Assembly: GCA_946998205.1 (NCBI GenBank)
Contig: CAMPYJ010000008.1
Coordinates: forward strand, 1-64,000
Source: an uncultured Prevotella sp.
GTDB lineage: Bacteria; Bacteroidota; Bacteroidia; Bacteroidales; Bacteroidaceae
Direction of reading: 5' to 3'
Length of the DNA: 64,000 bases
Numbering within the stretch: position 1 is the first letter of the stretch; the number at the start of each line of letters is the position of its first letter. The translations under genes and the position numbers were made by a program. A model generated the notes under the pieces. The model had not been told where the DNA came from and did no database searches. It worked only from the letters and a program-made list of their open reading frames with translations. Shown one piece after another: positions 44,315 to 52,958 of this stretch.

Positions 44315-45484
44315 TCATTCTTGGTAAAGAAGATAGGGCCGCCGTTGTTGCTTGAATTGTTCAACGTCTTTCTGCCACTTAGCTTTGATGGTATCAGCGT
44401 TACAGCCACTCATGATCATCTCTCTGATGTAGCCTACGCCTGTCAGTTTATCAAAAAAAGGCGTGAAGAACTTGCTGCCTATGTTCAGGTTGCGGTATGC
44501 GTTGATGACATACGACAGGTCTATTCCTCGTTGCTGTATGAGTTCGGTGTCTGCGTTGCTCAAGTCAACGCCATGACACGTCTTCCCTAATTGTGGCGGA
44601 TTCTTGGCACCAGCCACGCTTTGCGGCGTGAAACTGTAGCCGTACCCCGTCATGTCAGGATGCCCATACTGCTGAAAAGGCTTTGACGTGCCTCGTCCCA
44701 GACTCACATTCGTTCCCTCGAAGAAACATGTACTTGGGTAGAGATACACCGCCTGCATGTTGGGAAGATTCGGTGAAGGTGGGATGGGTAGCTCATATCG
44801 TGTCTGGTGCGTGTAGTTCTTGCAGGGGATGACGGTGAGCTTGCATTGGCGGTGATTGCTCAGCCAGCCTTCTCCGTTGATCATTCGCGCCATCTCACCC
44901 AAGGTCATTCCATGAACGATGGGGATGGGTAGGGCACCCACGCCCGATTTGTACTTCATGTCCAGGATGGGACCGTCTACATAAAAGCCATTCGGATTGG
45001 GACGATCTAAGACCAGTACCGGTGTCTTTACTTCCGCACAAGCGTCCATCAGTTTGAGCATGGATATATAATAGGTGTAGAACCGCAGTCCTACGTCTTG
45101 TATGTCTACCACCAAGATGTCGGCATGTTTGAGAACTTGCAGGATCGCTTTCCCCTCTTTTCCGTTGAACAACGAATAGATTGGCACGCCTGTTTGAGTA
45201 TCCACGGAGTTGGTGACATGCTCTCCGGCATCGGCTGTTCCCCTGAATCCGTGTTCGGGAGATACTACTCCAATGACCTTCATTCGGTAGTTGACCATGA
45301 TATCCAGCAAGTGCTGATTACCCACCATGCCGGTGTGGTTGGAGAACAGAATGATTTTCTTGCCCTTTAGCAGCGGAAAGTAAAGATGAGTTTGCTCGGC
45401 TCCGGTAACGACGCATGATATTGAGCACCGGCAAGTGGTGCTGAAAATGCCTAAAAGCAGCAGTAGGGCAATCAGTTTTTTCAT
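44315..45484 (-). CDS. DUF1343 exo-N-acetylmuramidase-like protein (NamZ type), second copy
   Basis: A 389-residue exported protein; the signal peptide ends near TCRCS and may be lipoprotein-type (Cys18 or Cys20). It keeps all the family signatures: FSNHTGMV, VSPEHGFRGTADAGE, DIQDVGLRFYTYY, VLDRPNPNGFYVDGP and the full YPSTCFFEGTNVSLGRGTSK segment. It thus looks like the standard NamZ, cleaving terminal MurNAc from peptidoglycan chains, in contrast with the first copy. It opens the salvage operon behind a TATCTTTG box. Confidence 0.88.
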   Translation of the reverse strand: MKKLIALLLLLGIFSTTCRCSISCVVTGAEQTHLYFPLLKGKKIILFSNHTGMVGNQHLLDIMVNYRMKVIGVVSPEHGFRGTADAGEHVTNSVDTQTGVPIYSLFNGKEGKAILQVLKHADILVVDIQDVGLRFYTYYISMLKLMDACAEVKTPVLVLDRPNPNGFYVDGPILDMKYKSGVGALPIPIVHGMTLGEMARMINGEGWLSNHRQCKLTVIPCKNYTHQTRYELPIPPSPNLPNMQAVYLYPSTCFFEGTNVSLGRGTSKPFQQYGHPDMTGYGYSFTPQSVAGAKNPPQLGKTCHGVDLSNADTELIQQRGIDLSYVINAYRNLNIGSKFFTPFFDKLTGVGYIREMIMSGCNADTIKAKWQKDVEQFKQQRRPYLLYQE

Positions 45485-45510
45485 GTACTATGTTGATTTT
45501 TAGTTATGAG

Positions 45511-45518
45511 CAAAGATA
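45511..45518 (-). promoter_or_regulatory. Candidate -7 box for the salvage operon
   Basis: TATCTTTG on the minus strand, 27 bp before the second namZ-like gene, which is the first gene of the minus-strand run. Confidence 0.55.
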
Positions 45519-45906
45519 GGCTATTTTTTAGAATTAGAAATATAAAATCAGGAATATTCAATGTTATTTGTATGATTTAACGCTTGATACCAAATGGGAA
45601 CCGTTCCGAAAGGGTTTCTGTAGTTTTGCAAACAACAAGTGGAGCGATTAGAAATAATCACGGATTGCTCCTAATTTCCTGTGTTTCATGATGATGGCAC
45701 CATGTCATTTGTTCGCCTGTTGCATTCGTGTTTGCCGCTCCCGTCAATTTCTGTTGACTTTTGCTTCTATTCCAAGGCTGGCTTTAGTTTGTGACCCAAC
45801 AGCTTTGTAACAATTAGGATAGTATGGCAAAGCATGAAAACTGGGTGTTCTCGGCATCGTTTACATGAAGGAGAGCGATGATGAATGAAAATTGAAAAAA
45901 TCTTTG
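45519..45906. other. Divergent intergenic region of the salvage locus
   Basis: About 390 bp between two divergent promoters. A short hairpin (GGAGCGATT ... ATTGCTCC, about 45641-45671) is the only structure seen. No gene. It is the likely site for a locus regulator, but no operator is evident. Confidence 0.4.
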
Positions 45907-45914
45907 TAACTTTG
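45907..45914 (+). promoter_or_regulatory. Candidate -7 box for the divergent MurK-like gene
   Basis: TAACTTTG lies 32 bp before the ATG at 45947 and overlaps an in-frame GTG, so the ATG is the better start. Confidence 0.55.
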
Positions 45915-45946
45915 TGACTTCATGTAGCAAACTAAGTAAAAGCACG

Positions 45947-46798
45947 ATGAATTTGATAGCAGTGAGCGGTTCTGATCAAACAGAATGGGCTTTTGTTGAG
46001 CAAGACGAGTTGGTTGACTTGCAAAAAACCGAAGGCCTGAATCCGTATTTTCAAACCCGCAGAGAGATGAGCAGGAGCATCCGGTTGGGGTTGGGTGAAG
46101 CCTTCTTCAAGCGAAAGTTAAGACACGTCTATTTTTACGGGGCCGGATGTAATGGCGAGGACAGAAAGAGAATGGTGGGGCAGTCCTTGGTTGCACAGTT
46201 TAAAACGCCGGTCACGGTAGAGAGCGACTTGCTGGGAGCCACCCGTTCCATGTGCATGGATTCGGCGGGTATCGTGTGCATTTTAGGTACGGGCTCCAAC
46301 TCGTGCTTCTATGACGGTGCTCACATCGTTAAAAACGTGCGTGCCTGTGGTTATATATTGGGAGATGAAGGCAGCGCGTCGTCTATCGGTCGTTCTTTTC
46401 TTTCGGATGTGTTGAAAGAATTGGCACCCTCAGAACTGATCTCGTCTTTTTATTTTAAACGTCAAACGACAGCCCATGAAGTGATGAGTGCCGTTTACGA
46501 CAAACCGCTTCCGCATTATTATTTATCTTCGGTAGCAACCTTTTTGACCGATTACCAACACTTGGAATATGTTCGGGATTTGGTGACTGATAATTTTAAA
46601 CGCTTCTTAACGCGCAATTTGTTCCAGTATGAGTACCTTCAATATCCCGTGTATTTTACGGGAAAGACGGCTGCGACCTTTGCGCCTTTGTTGCGAGAAG
46701 TTTGCCGTGACGCTGGCTTTGAACCCGCAAGGGTCAGCAATAACGTGGTCGAGGGACTGATGAAATATCATGCCACGCATCCGCTTTCTCGTCAGTGA
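45947..46798 (+). CDS. Divergent MurK-like ASKHA protein, possible pseudokinase
   Basis: A 283-residue paralogue of the murK product. The phosphate-2 and adenosine motifs are kept (ILGTGSNSCFYDG, LGDEGSASSIGRS), and so is the SDLL Asp. The phosphate-1 loop reads IAVSGSDQTEW instead of IADSGSTKTDW: Asp is Val6, Thr is Asp10 and Lys is Gln11. Loss of the metal-coordinating Asp suggests reduced or altered activity. A sugar-sensing role is possible, but retained motifs leave a real kinase open. It is transcribed away from the salvage operon from the shared intergenic region. Confidence 0.8.
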   Translation: MNLIAVSGSDQTEWAFVEQDELVDLQKTEGLNPYFQTRREMSRSIRLGLGEAFFKRKLRHVYFYGAGCNGEDRKRMVGQSLVAQFKTPVTVESDLLGATRSMCMDSAGIVCILGTGSNSCFYDGAHIVKNVRACGYILGDEGSASSIGRSFLSDVLKELAPSELISSFYFKRQTTAHEVMSAVYDKPLPHYYLSSVATFLTDYQHLEYVRDLVTDNFKRFLTRNLFQYEYLQYPVYFTGKTAATFAPLLREVCRDAGFEPARVSNNVVEGLMKYHATHPLSRQ

Positions 46799-46870
46799 AC
46801 TTGATGAGTCGCGTTTCCAGGGTATTCAGTTTTGTTTACGAAGCCAAGTGACGCCTTATGTCACAGGTAT

Positions 46871-47253
46871 GCATTTTTCTTGACAAGCGGCTCTTTATGT
46901 TTCGCATATTTGTCAGCAACGCTCCGTATTTTTCAAATAATGAAAATACAGAGCAAAAACGCTATCTACTGACAGACAGCCGGTTATGGAATTGCATGCG
47001 TTTCTTTCGCATCTCATGTTCGCTTGATTTCACGTTTAGAGCATGCTTTTAGTCGCCTTATCAGCGTGCTTTTGACCTCTTAATCCATGTGTTTTGCGTG
47101 GCAAAAGCATGCTTACAGCCACCTTTACTCCATGCTATTGCTCCAATGTGCCTTTTGCATTGCATCCGCAGGGAGTGATTGCCGCATGTTTGCCTATTGT
47201 TTTTTTCTATTTCATCAATTAGCAAGTTCATTTTTTTTGTCATTTATCAGGAC
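46871..47253 (+). repeat. 22-bp-period array element, copy E (383 bp)
   Basis: Near-identical in length and closely similar in sequence to copy F at 57588-57970. The leader GCATTTTTCTTGACAA continues to TTTCGCATATTTGTCAGCAACG. Next is a hairpin (46921-46954; GCTCCGTATTTT against AAAATACAGAGC). The array begins at about 47041 with GCATGCTTTT words spaced 21-23 bp apart. The right end is T-rich (TTTTTTTTGTCATTTATC). It is non-coding. Confidence 0.85.
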
Positions 47254-47476
47254 GAATGCTGCATGAGAATGTTTTGGATTATGTTCTTGTTGGGGGGGGG
47301 CATCCTTTTTCTTCAATTGCTTTTTCTAATGTCAAAGCCTGGTTGAGATGCCTGTTTTTAAGAAATAAAATAGTACCTTTACACTCTAATTATGGATGCG
47401 AAACTTGGTTCCATCTGCGCAATGCGTGGGTGGCATGGAAATATGAAGCATCAAAAAAAGGAGGAATGAACAAACA
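47254..47476. other. DMT permease upstream region
   Basis: AT-rich, with a G9 run at about 47291-47299. A TACCTTTA at 47362, 114 bp before the DMT gene, is only an imperfect -7 box. No other structure seen. Confidence 0.35.
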
Positions 47477-48400
47477 ATGAGAGACAACCCACCAACACAG
47501 AGTATTTTTCAACGTCCCATTTGGGTTTCATTATTTGCGCTCACAGCCGCTGTGGCATGGGGCTGGGCATATCCGCTCATCAAATTAGGTTTTGCCGAGT
47601 TTGGCATCACGCAAGGAATGACGGGAAGCAAGATGGTGTTTGCCGGCATTCGGTTTAGTTTGTCAGGCGTCATCATCTTGCTTATGGCGCAACTCACTGG
47701 GCGCGATTTTCATTTGCGATCGGCGAGAGATTCGTGGTACATTCTGCTTTTTGCCCTTCTGAACACCACCTTGCATTATGCGTTTTTCTATTTCGGACTG
47801 TCGTATAGCGAGGGTTCGCGAGCCGCTATTCTCAATTCGCTCAGCGTCTTCTCGGTGGTTATCTTTGCCTGTCTTTTCTTTAAGAGCGACCGCATGACGC
47901 TGCGCAAACTCACGGGTTGTGTGGTGGGCTTTGCTGGTATTCTGTCGCTTAATTTGGGGAGTGCCGAGAGTGGACACTTCACGTGGTTAGGCGACGGCAT
48001 GATTATCCTCAATGCCCTCTGTGGCGCTGTTACCTCCTTACTTATCCGTGGACTGGGCAAGCGCATCGACGTGTTTGTTGGTACGGGACTAGCGTTGGCC
48101 ATTGGCGGCTTGCTCTTGGTGGTGCCTGGGCTGTTGTGGAATGGCACATTGCCACGCATCACGCTATTGGGCTGCGTGTACTTGGTGTTGCTCATTGGCA
48201 TTAGCACGGTGGGTTTTGGTTTGTACAACAAGTTGCTGACCTGCAATCCTGTGGGAAAGATCGCCATCTATAACTCGCTCATCCCCGTGGTGGGCGCCGT
48301 GACCTCCTGCCTCTGTCTCAACGAGACGTTTCATTTCAAGTATTTGGTGGCTGGCTTGTTGGCAGCCGCTGGTATTTATATCATCAATAAGGGAAAATAA
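47477..48400 (+). CDS. DMT-superfamily permease (two EamA domains)
   Basis: A 307-residue inner-membrane protein with ten predicted helices in two EamA repeats (about 12-145 and 160-303). Hallmarks are AVAWGWAYPLIKLG, LNTTLHYAFFYFGLSYSEGSRAAILNSLSVF and LIPVVGAVTSCLCLNETF. Family members export amino acids or metabolites; the substrate is unknown. The start MRDNPPTQ follows an AACAA stretch without a Shine-Dalgarno sequence. It is convergent with the outer-membrane gene that follows. Confidence 0.88.
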   Translation: MRDNPPTQSIFQRPIWVSLFALTAAVAWGWAYPLIKLGFAEFGITQGMTGSKMVFAGIRFSLSGVIILLMAQLTGRDFHLRSARDSWYILLFALLNTTLHYAFFYFGLSYSEGSRAAILNSLSVFSVVIFACLFFKSDRMTLRKLTGCVVGFAGILSLNLGSAESGHFTWLGDGMIILNALCGAVTSLLIRGLGKRIDVFVGTGLALAIGGLLLVVPGLLWNGTLPRITLLGCVYLVLLIGISTVGFGLYNKLLTCNPVGKIAIYNSLIPVVGAVTSCLCLNETFHFKYLVAGLLAAAGIYIINKGK

Positions 48401-48457
48401 CAACTTACAGTTGTCTGAGTTTTGTCCTGCTTGCGGCTCTCTGAGTAGTGGTTGTCG

Positions 48458-49780
48458 TTAGAAGCTGTACTTCAGTTTAACCCACGCCTCGCTGTTTTTG
48501 CCATACATCTTGAACATTCCTCTGTCGGCATGAAAATAGTCGTATCCGATAGTGATTGCTGTCTGGTCGTTGAGGGCATAGGTGGTGGACAGGCGATTGA
48601 AGATGCCGCCATCTGCCACGTCTATATAGGCAAAAGATGAAATTTTCACTGTGTTTTGCAGCAGATCTTTGGCGAGCCGTGCCGTGGCTATCCCTGCATG
48701 GCGATAGATAGGTAGTCTTTCAAGATTGCCCGATGTGTATTTGTGGCAATATTGCAGACTTGCATTCCAGTCGTTGCCAGGGTACCAATCAATGCCGATG
48801 AGCGCGTTGAGTGCATTGCGGCATTCCACTTCGCATCCCATTGCAGCATTTTGCGCCTCGTCGATGTATTGGGCTACCTCTGCTCGAATGACGAATTGCC
48901 CGACGGGTAACGAACAGTCGGCTCCTAACATTGTCATGCGGTGATAGCGTCCATCGATGTGTAGTGACTTTCCGTCGGTTGTCATTCCCATGCGGAGGGC
49001 TGGCAGTTTGTTCCATGTGCGCAAGGCACTCACAGAGAAATCCACACCGCTGAGGTTGACGGAGATGCGTCCGCCGTATTCCATGTTCTTCAGTCGCTTT
49101 TCTGGTTTTCCGCTTTCCAAGTCTATGGCATAGGGGAGGGAGGTGTTCGGCAACCGCATTGCCCACGGATTGCGCAGGTCGGTAGGTATCACAGCGAAGT
49201 TAGTCACTGGGTTGCACACTGCTTCTGCTGTAATAGCTCCCAAGGTGTATTTGGCACGCAAGCCATTCACAGGCATACGTATGTCATCATAGTCTTGGGC
49301 GAGAAATTCGGTATAGTCGATGGGCGACACACAGTCGGTAAGGCGCAGTGCGTCTGCCACTCCCCATATCACGATTTGCCGTCCCACACGCAGGTCAAGG
49401 TTGCCTTTGGTATATGACAGATACGCCTCGCGCAGTTCTATGCCTGTGCGTTCTTTCAGTATTCCGTTGTAAATAGCGTTCAGTGAGACAAAGAGAGCCG
49501 TCGCTCCTTTTTCGAGTCTCACTTCGCCCCTTGCCCGAGTTCTCGATGCCATCCAGTCTGCATTCCCTGTTGTTCGGAGTGCGTGATAGGTGTCAAGAAA
49601 TCCCTTCACCCCAACTTGTAATTCGTCATCGCTGTCTTTGCTATACGTCTCCTGAAGAGTCTCTTCGGGTACTGTTTCAAGACTGTCAATAGTTGCTGTT
49701 GGCGTTTCTACTTGGGCTGATGCTTGTGCCGAGAACATCGGCACAAGCAAGAGCATCGTCCATAATCGCAGCATTCTCAT
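48458..49780 (-). CDS. Outer-membrane beta-barrel protein (DUF1302/porin-like)
   Basis: A 440-residue exported protein: signal peptide about 1-22 (ending ASAQ), a short acidic segment, then alternating amphipathic strands to a C-terminal aromatic residue (KLKYSF), as expected of an outer-membrane barrel. LSYTKGNLDLRVGRQIVIWGVADALRLTD resembles the DUF1302/alginate-export type. It is the last gene of the efflux operon, 2 bp after the LolA-like gene. It may be the outer-membrane part of the exporter (inference). Confidence 0.75.
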   Translation of the reverse strand: MRMLRLWTMLLLVPMFSAQASAQVETPTATIDSLETVPEETLQETYSKDSDDELQVGVKGFLDTYHALRTTGNADWMASRTRARGEVRLEKGATALFVSLNAIYNGILKERTGIELREAYLSYTKGNLDLRVGRQIVIWGVADALRLTDCVSPIDYTEFLAQDYDDIRMPVNGLRAKYTLGAITAEAVCNPVTNFAVIPTDLRNPWAMRLPNTSLPYAIDLESGKPEKRLKNMEYGGRISVNLSGVDFSVSALRTWNKLPALRMGMTTDGKSLHIDGRYHRMTMLGADCSLPVGQFVIRAEVAQYIDEAQNAAMGCEVECRNALNALIGIDWYPGNDWNASLQYCHKYTSGNLERLPIYRHAGIATARLAKDLLQNTVKISSFAYIDVADGGIFNRLSTTYALNDQTAITIGYDYFHADRGMFKMYGKNSEAWVKLKYSF

Positions 49781-49782
49781 GG

Positions 49783-50562
49783 TCAGAGTCCTTTCTCCAA
49801 TTTGGAAACGGTGAAGAGGTTGGGCGCAACCTTGATGTTGAATCGTTGGTTGTTCATGCGGATGATGGTCTTATGCCCCGTCTGCACATTTTCCATTTGC
49901 ATGAGGTGCATCGTCCAGAATCCCTGTACTTTATCGATGTTGGAGATAGAGAGTCGGCGGTGTAGCTTGTTCAGTTTGTCGTAGTATTCAGCCTTGACAG
50001 CCATCAAACAGTCTTGTCTTATCCATGTTACTCGACGTGTATAGATTTCGTCCTTGTCATTGGGAATCGACTGCACCACCCAGCATCTATGTCCGGCTAA
50101 GTTTTCTTCTCGAAGGAGCTGGTGCTTTTCCTCGTCCACATTGCGCATACTCATGTCGTTGTAGGTAAAGTCGCTACCCATGAAGTAGTCGGTCTTCGAC
50201 GACTTACCGCTAATACGTCTTGTCTTTTTCATGGCAGGCAGATAGAGCCACTTGTCGTCCACCTTGCGTGGATTGTCGTAGTCCCAGGTGAGAAATCCTG
50301 TTCCCTTCACATCTCCGGGATAAGTGAAGAACATAATTTTCTTTGTGTCCTTGCCTACGTCCATAGCCCACGATTCGAGTTTTCTGATGCGTTTGTGTCC
50401 ACTTCGCTGAATGAGCGTCATCTCTACGTTAGCGTAGCGTGTGTCGCCATCAGGTCGGTTCTTTACTTTCTGCATAATATCCCTACCAGACAGTCCTGCT
50501 GCTTGTGCGCTGCCAATTGCCAACAGAGCGATGAGCAGCAATGTAAAATTTCTTGTTTTCAT
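49783..50562 (-). CDS. LolA-like outer-membrane lipoprotein-sorting protein
   Basis: A 259-residue periplasmic protein (signal peptide about 1-21, ending SAQA) of the LolA-like family usually paired with MMPL/RND permeases. Motifs include MQKVKNRPDGDTRYANVEMTLI, SWAMDVGKDTKKIMFFTYP, GTGFLTWDYDNPRKVDDKWLYLP and GSDFTYNDM. It probably chaperones a lipid or lipoprotein between membranes. It sits between the RND gene (11 bp) and the barrel gene (2 bp). Confidence 0.88.
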   Translation of the reverse strand: MKTRNFTLLLIALLAIGSAQAAGLSGRDIMQKVKNRPDGDTRYANVEMTLIQRSGHKRIRKLESWAMDVGKDTKKIMFFTYPGDVKGTGFLTWDYDNPRKVDDKWLYLPAMKKTRRISGKSSKTDYFMGSDFTYNDMSMRNVDEEKHQLLREENLAGHRCWVVQSIPNDKDEIYTRRVTWIRQDCLMAVKAEYYDKLNKLHRRLSISNIDKVQGFWTMHLMQMENVQTGHKTIIRMNNQRFNIKVAPNLFTVSKLEKGL

Positions 50563-50573
50563 TTTTTTTTGTT

Positions 50574-52946
50574 TTAATTGTTATTTTGAGTGTTGTTGAT
50601 TTTTGCCTTCTCTTGCTTGAAGATGTGGAGATAGTCTATGAGGATAGGAGTGAGGAAGAGGTCAGCCAACAAAGCCGATACCATGCCCGCCACGGCAAGT
50701 ATGCCCCAGTTGCTCATCTGTGTGGCATCGGAGAAGACGAAACCCATGAATGTTGCCGAGATGACGACCGTGGACATCACAATGGCAAGTCCTTCGGTGC
50801 GGAAGGTGCGGTTGATGGCTATTTTGTAGTTGCCATATTTGTCGTATGCCACATGACTGTGGTTGATGAAATGAATGGTGTCATCGACTGCGATACCCAA
50901 GACCATCGGAATGAGCGAGGCGGTCATCATGTCGAGTGGGTAGCCAAGCCAGCCCATCATTCCACCTACGATAATGGCAGGGGCAATGTTGGGTATCATC
51001 CCTACGAGTCCTACTTTCCAGTTTCCAAAAATCAGAACGAGGATGATGCCGATCACCAATACCGACAGCATCATCGACCACATCTGTCCTCGCTCCACAT
51101 ACTGCTGCATGACGGTGAATTGCGGAATATTCCCTACCACCGAAACGTGTGCATCGGGGAAGAGACGGCGTGCCTCTGCCTGAAGGTCGTTCATTTCCTT
51201 TTCCGCTTCGTTGGAGTTGTAGTCTTTCAGTTCTATTTGTAGCCTTAGCCGTTTATAGTTGTAGTCCATCCAGTATTCCGACTCCGTTCCTCCAGCGTTT
51301 TCGTAGAGCAACAGCAACTGTGCCACCATATCGGCATTGTCGGGAATGGTGTAACATTGCTGCTTGTTTCCGTTGAGTGTGCAATTCATGTCTTTCACGA
51401 TGTCGGTAATGGAGTTGTGGCGTTTCGTTAGCTTGTAGCCATCAGCAATTTTTGACAATTGGTCGAGCTTCTGTAGATTTCCTGGTTTCTTGGCATCGTT
51501 GTCGTGTGGCAGCGTAATCATCAAATCGTAGGCATACATGGAACCGAGTTCCGTTTCACAAAGGTTGAGGAATTTGTTGACGTAAGGCACTTTTCTCCCC
51601 ATCGTCTTCTCAATGTCGAATGCTGGCTCGATGAAGAAGAGTCCGATGCCACAGAAAATCGTCAGCACCACCGACAACGCGACAATGCCCCGATGATGGC
51701 GTATTACAAAACTTCCGAATTGCTCAAACCGATTGCCAATATAGCCCTCAAAGCTCTTCGACATGTTGACGGCTGGTTTTCTATCTTTGCCAAACGACAA
51801 CAGAAAGGGAGTCATGAAAAGACAGGTAATCAGTATGGCGAGCAGACAGATTGATGTGTTGATACCAATTGCCTGCATGGGTACGATGTTCATGGAAAGG
51901 AAAGTCATCATGGCAGCCACGGTGGTGAGTGCTGAGAGCGATACGCCCCAACCAGTCTCGCCCATTGCATCGATGATGGATTGCCTGCGCCTACCTGTCT
52001 CTACGAAGCGCGTCTTGAAGAAGTTGTACAGGTGGATGTTGTAGGCAATGGAGCAGGCAAAGGTGAGAATGACGGCTATCATCATGGTTGTCATGTCGAT
52101 ATAGATGCCTGTCCAGCCGATGATGCCAAAGCTGATGAGCAGTCCTAAGACAGAGGTGAGCAATGGCGCTATTACTCCACGTATCGAACGAGTTACAATG
52201 AGCATCACTACAATAGAGATGATAAATGCGAAGAGGAACAATCGTCCCATTTCGCCCTTGAGATAGACCACCTTCTCATAGCTCAGATAAGGCATTCCTG
52301 CAGCAGCGGGCGACAGTTCTGCATATTTCTCCTTTCCTATTATATGTCCAGCTTCCCTGCCAGTAATCATGTCGGGAGCCATGTCGCTTGTCTTCTTCCA
52401 CACACTGTCGGCAGGAAAGGGACGCAGCTTTACCATGATCCATGTCATTGTTCCATCGGTCGATACCATTTTCTTCGCCAGATAGGGTTTGCTGTAAGCC
52501 TTGCGCTTGATTTCTTTCAGTCCAGCTGCATCCGATGGAATCTGCTCTGGTACAATCTGCTCTATGGTCATACCTTCTTCCGTACCAGAGGCAAACTCAA
52601 GGTCGGTGAGCGATGTTACTTTGTCGGCATACGACAAACTATCTTTCAGTTCGTTGCTCAGCTCACGAATGAGCGTGAGACTGCGGTTGGAGAAGATGTC
52701 CTTATTCTTTACCAGTACTGCCACATAGTAGTCGTTGCCAAAGATAGACTTGAACTCGTTGGTCTTGAGCAGCATAGGGTCGTCGCTTAAGAAATAGTCA
52801 TCGAACGAAGTTCTTACCACGATGCGCTTGGCTCCAACGAGCGAAAAGGCGATGGCCACCGCAAACAGCGCACCCACAACAAGCCGATGGCGCAAAATCC
52901 AGTTCGCCAGTTGCCTGAAAAGGTTGTTGATTTTTTCGATTTTCAT
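50574..52946 (-). CDS. RND/MMPL-family exporter
   Basis: A 790-residue inner-membrane protein with two repeats, each a helix, a large periplasmic loop and five helices. Single helices are near 20-38 and 420-440; bundles are about 232-385 and 630-780. VRTSFDDYFLSDDPML is typical of the MMPL type. VLGIAVDDTIHFINH in the second bundle carries the Asp pair used in proton coupling. Such permeases export lipids, hopanoids or drugs. With the LolA-like and barrel genes it forms a probable trans-envelope lipid route. Confidence 0.88.
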   Translation of the reverse strand: MKIEKINNLFRQLANWILRHRLVVGALFAVAIAFSLVGAKRIVVRTSFDDYFLSDDPMLLKTNEFKSIFGNDYYVAVLVKNKDIFSNRSLTLIRELSNELKDSLSYADKVTSLTDLEFASGTEEGMTIEQIVPEQIPSDAAGLKEIKRKAYSKPYLAKKMVSTDGTMTWIMVKLRPFPADSVWKKTSDMAPDMITGREAGHIIGKEKYAELSPAAAGMPYLSYEKVVYLKGEMGRLFLFAFIISIVVMLIVTRSIRGVIAPLLTSVLGLLISFGIIGWTGIYIDMTTMMIAVILTFACSIAYNIHLYNFFKTRFVETGRRRQSIIDAMGETGWGVSLSALTTVAAMMTFLSMNIVPMQAIGINTSICLLAILITCLFMTPFLLSFGKDRKPAVNMSKSFEGYIGNRFEQFGSFVIRHHRGIVALSVVLTIFCGIGLFFIEPAFDIEKTMGRKVPYVNKFLNLCETELGSMYAYDLMITLPHDNDAKKPGNLQKLDQLSKIADGYKLTKRHNSITDIVKDMNCTLNGNKQQCYTIPDNADMVAQLLLLYENAGGTESEYWMDYNYKRLRLQIELKDYNSNEAEKEMNDLQAEARRLFPDAHVSVVGNIPQFTVMQQYVERGQMWSMMLSVLVIGIILVLIFGNWKVGLVGMIPNIAPAIIVGGMMGWLGYPLDMMTASLIPMVLGIAVDDTIHFINHSHVAYDKYGNYKIAINRTFRTEGLAIVMSTVVISATFMGFVFSDATQMSNWGILAVAGMVSALLADLFLTPILIDYLHIFKQEKAKINNTQNNN

Positions 52947-52958
52947 GATTGCTTTCTT

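Noticed and set aside
46871..46890. Sigma70-type -35 promoter (TTGACA) in the array leaders
   Set aside because: Bacteroidetes use TTTG/TAnnTTTG promoters. No -10 partner is conserved at the right distance, so the shared TTGACA is treated as part of the repeat.
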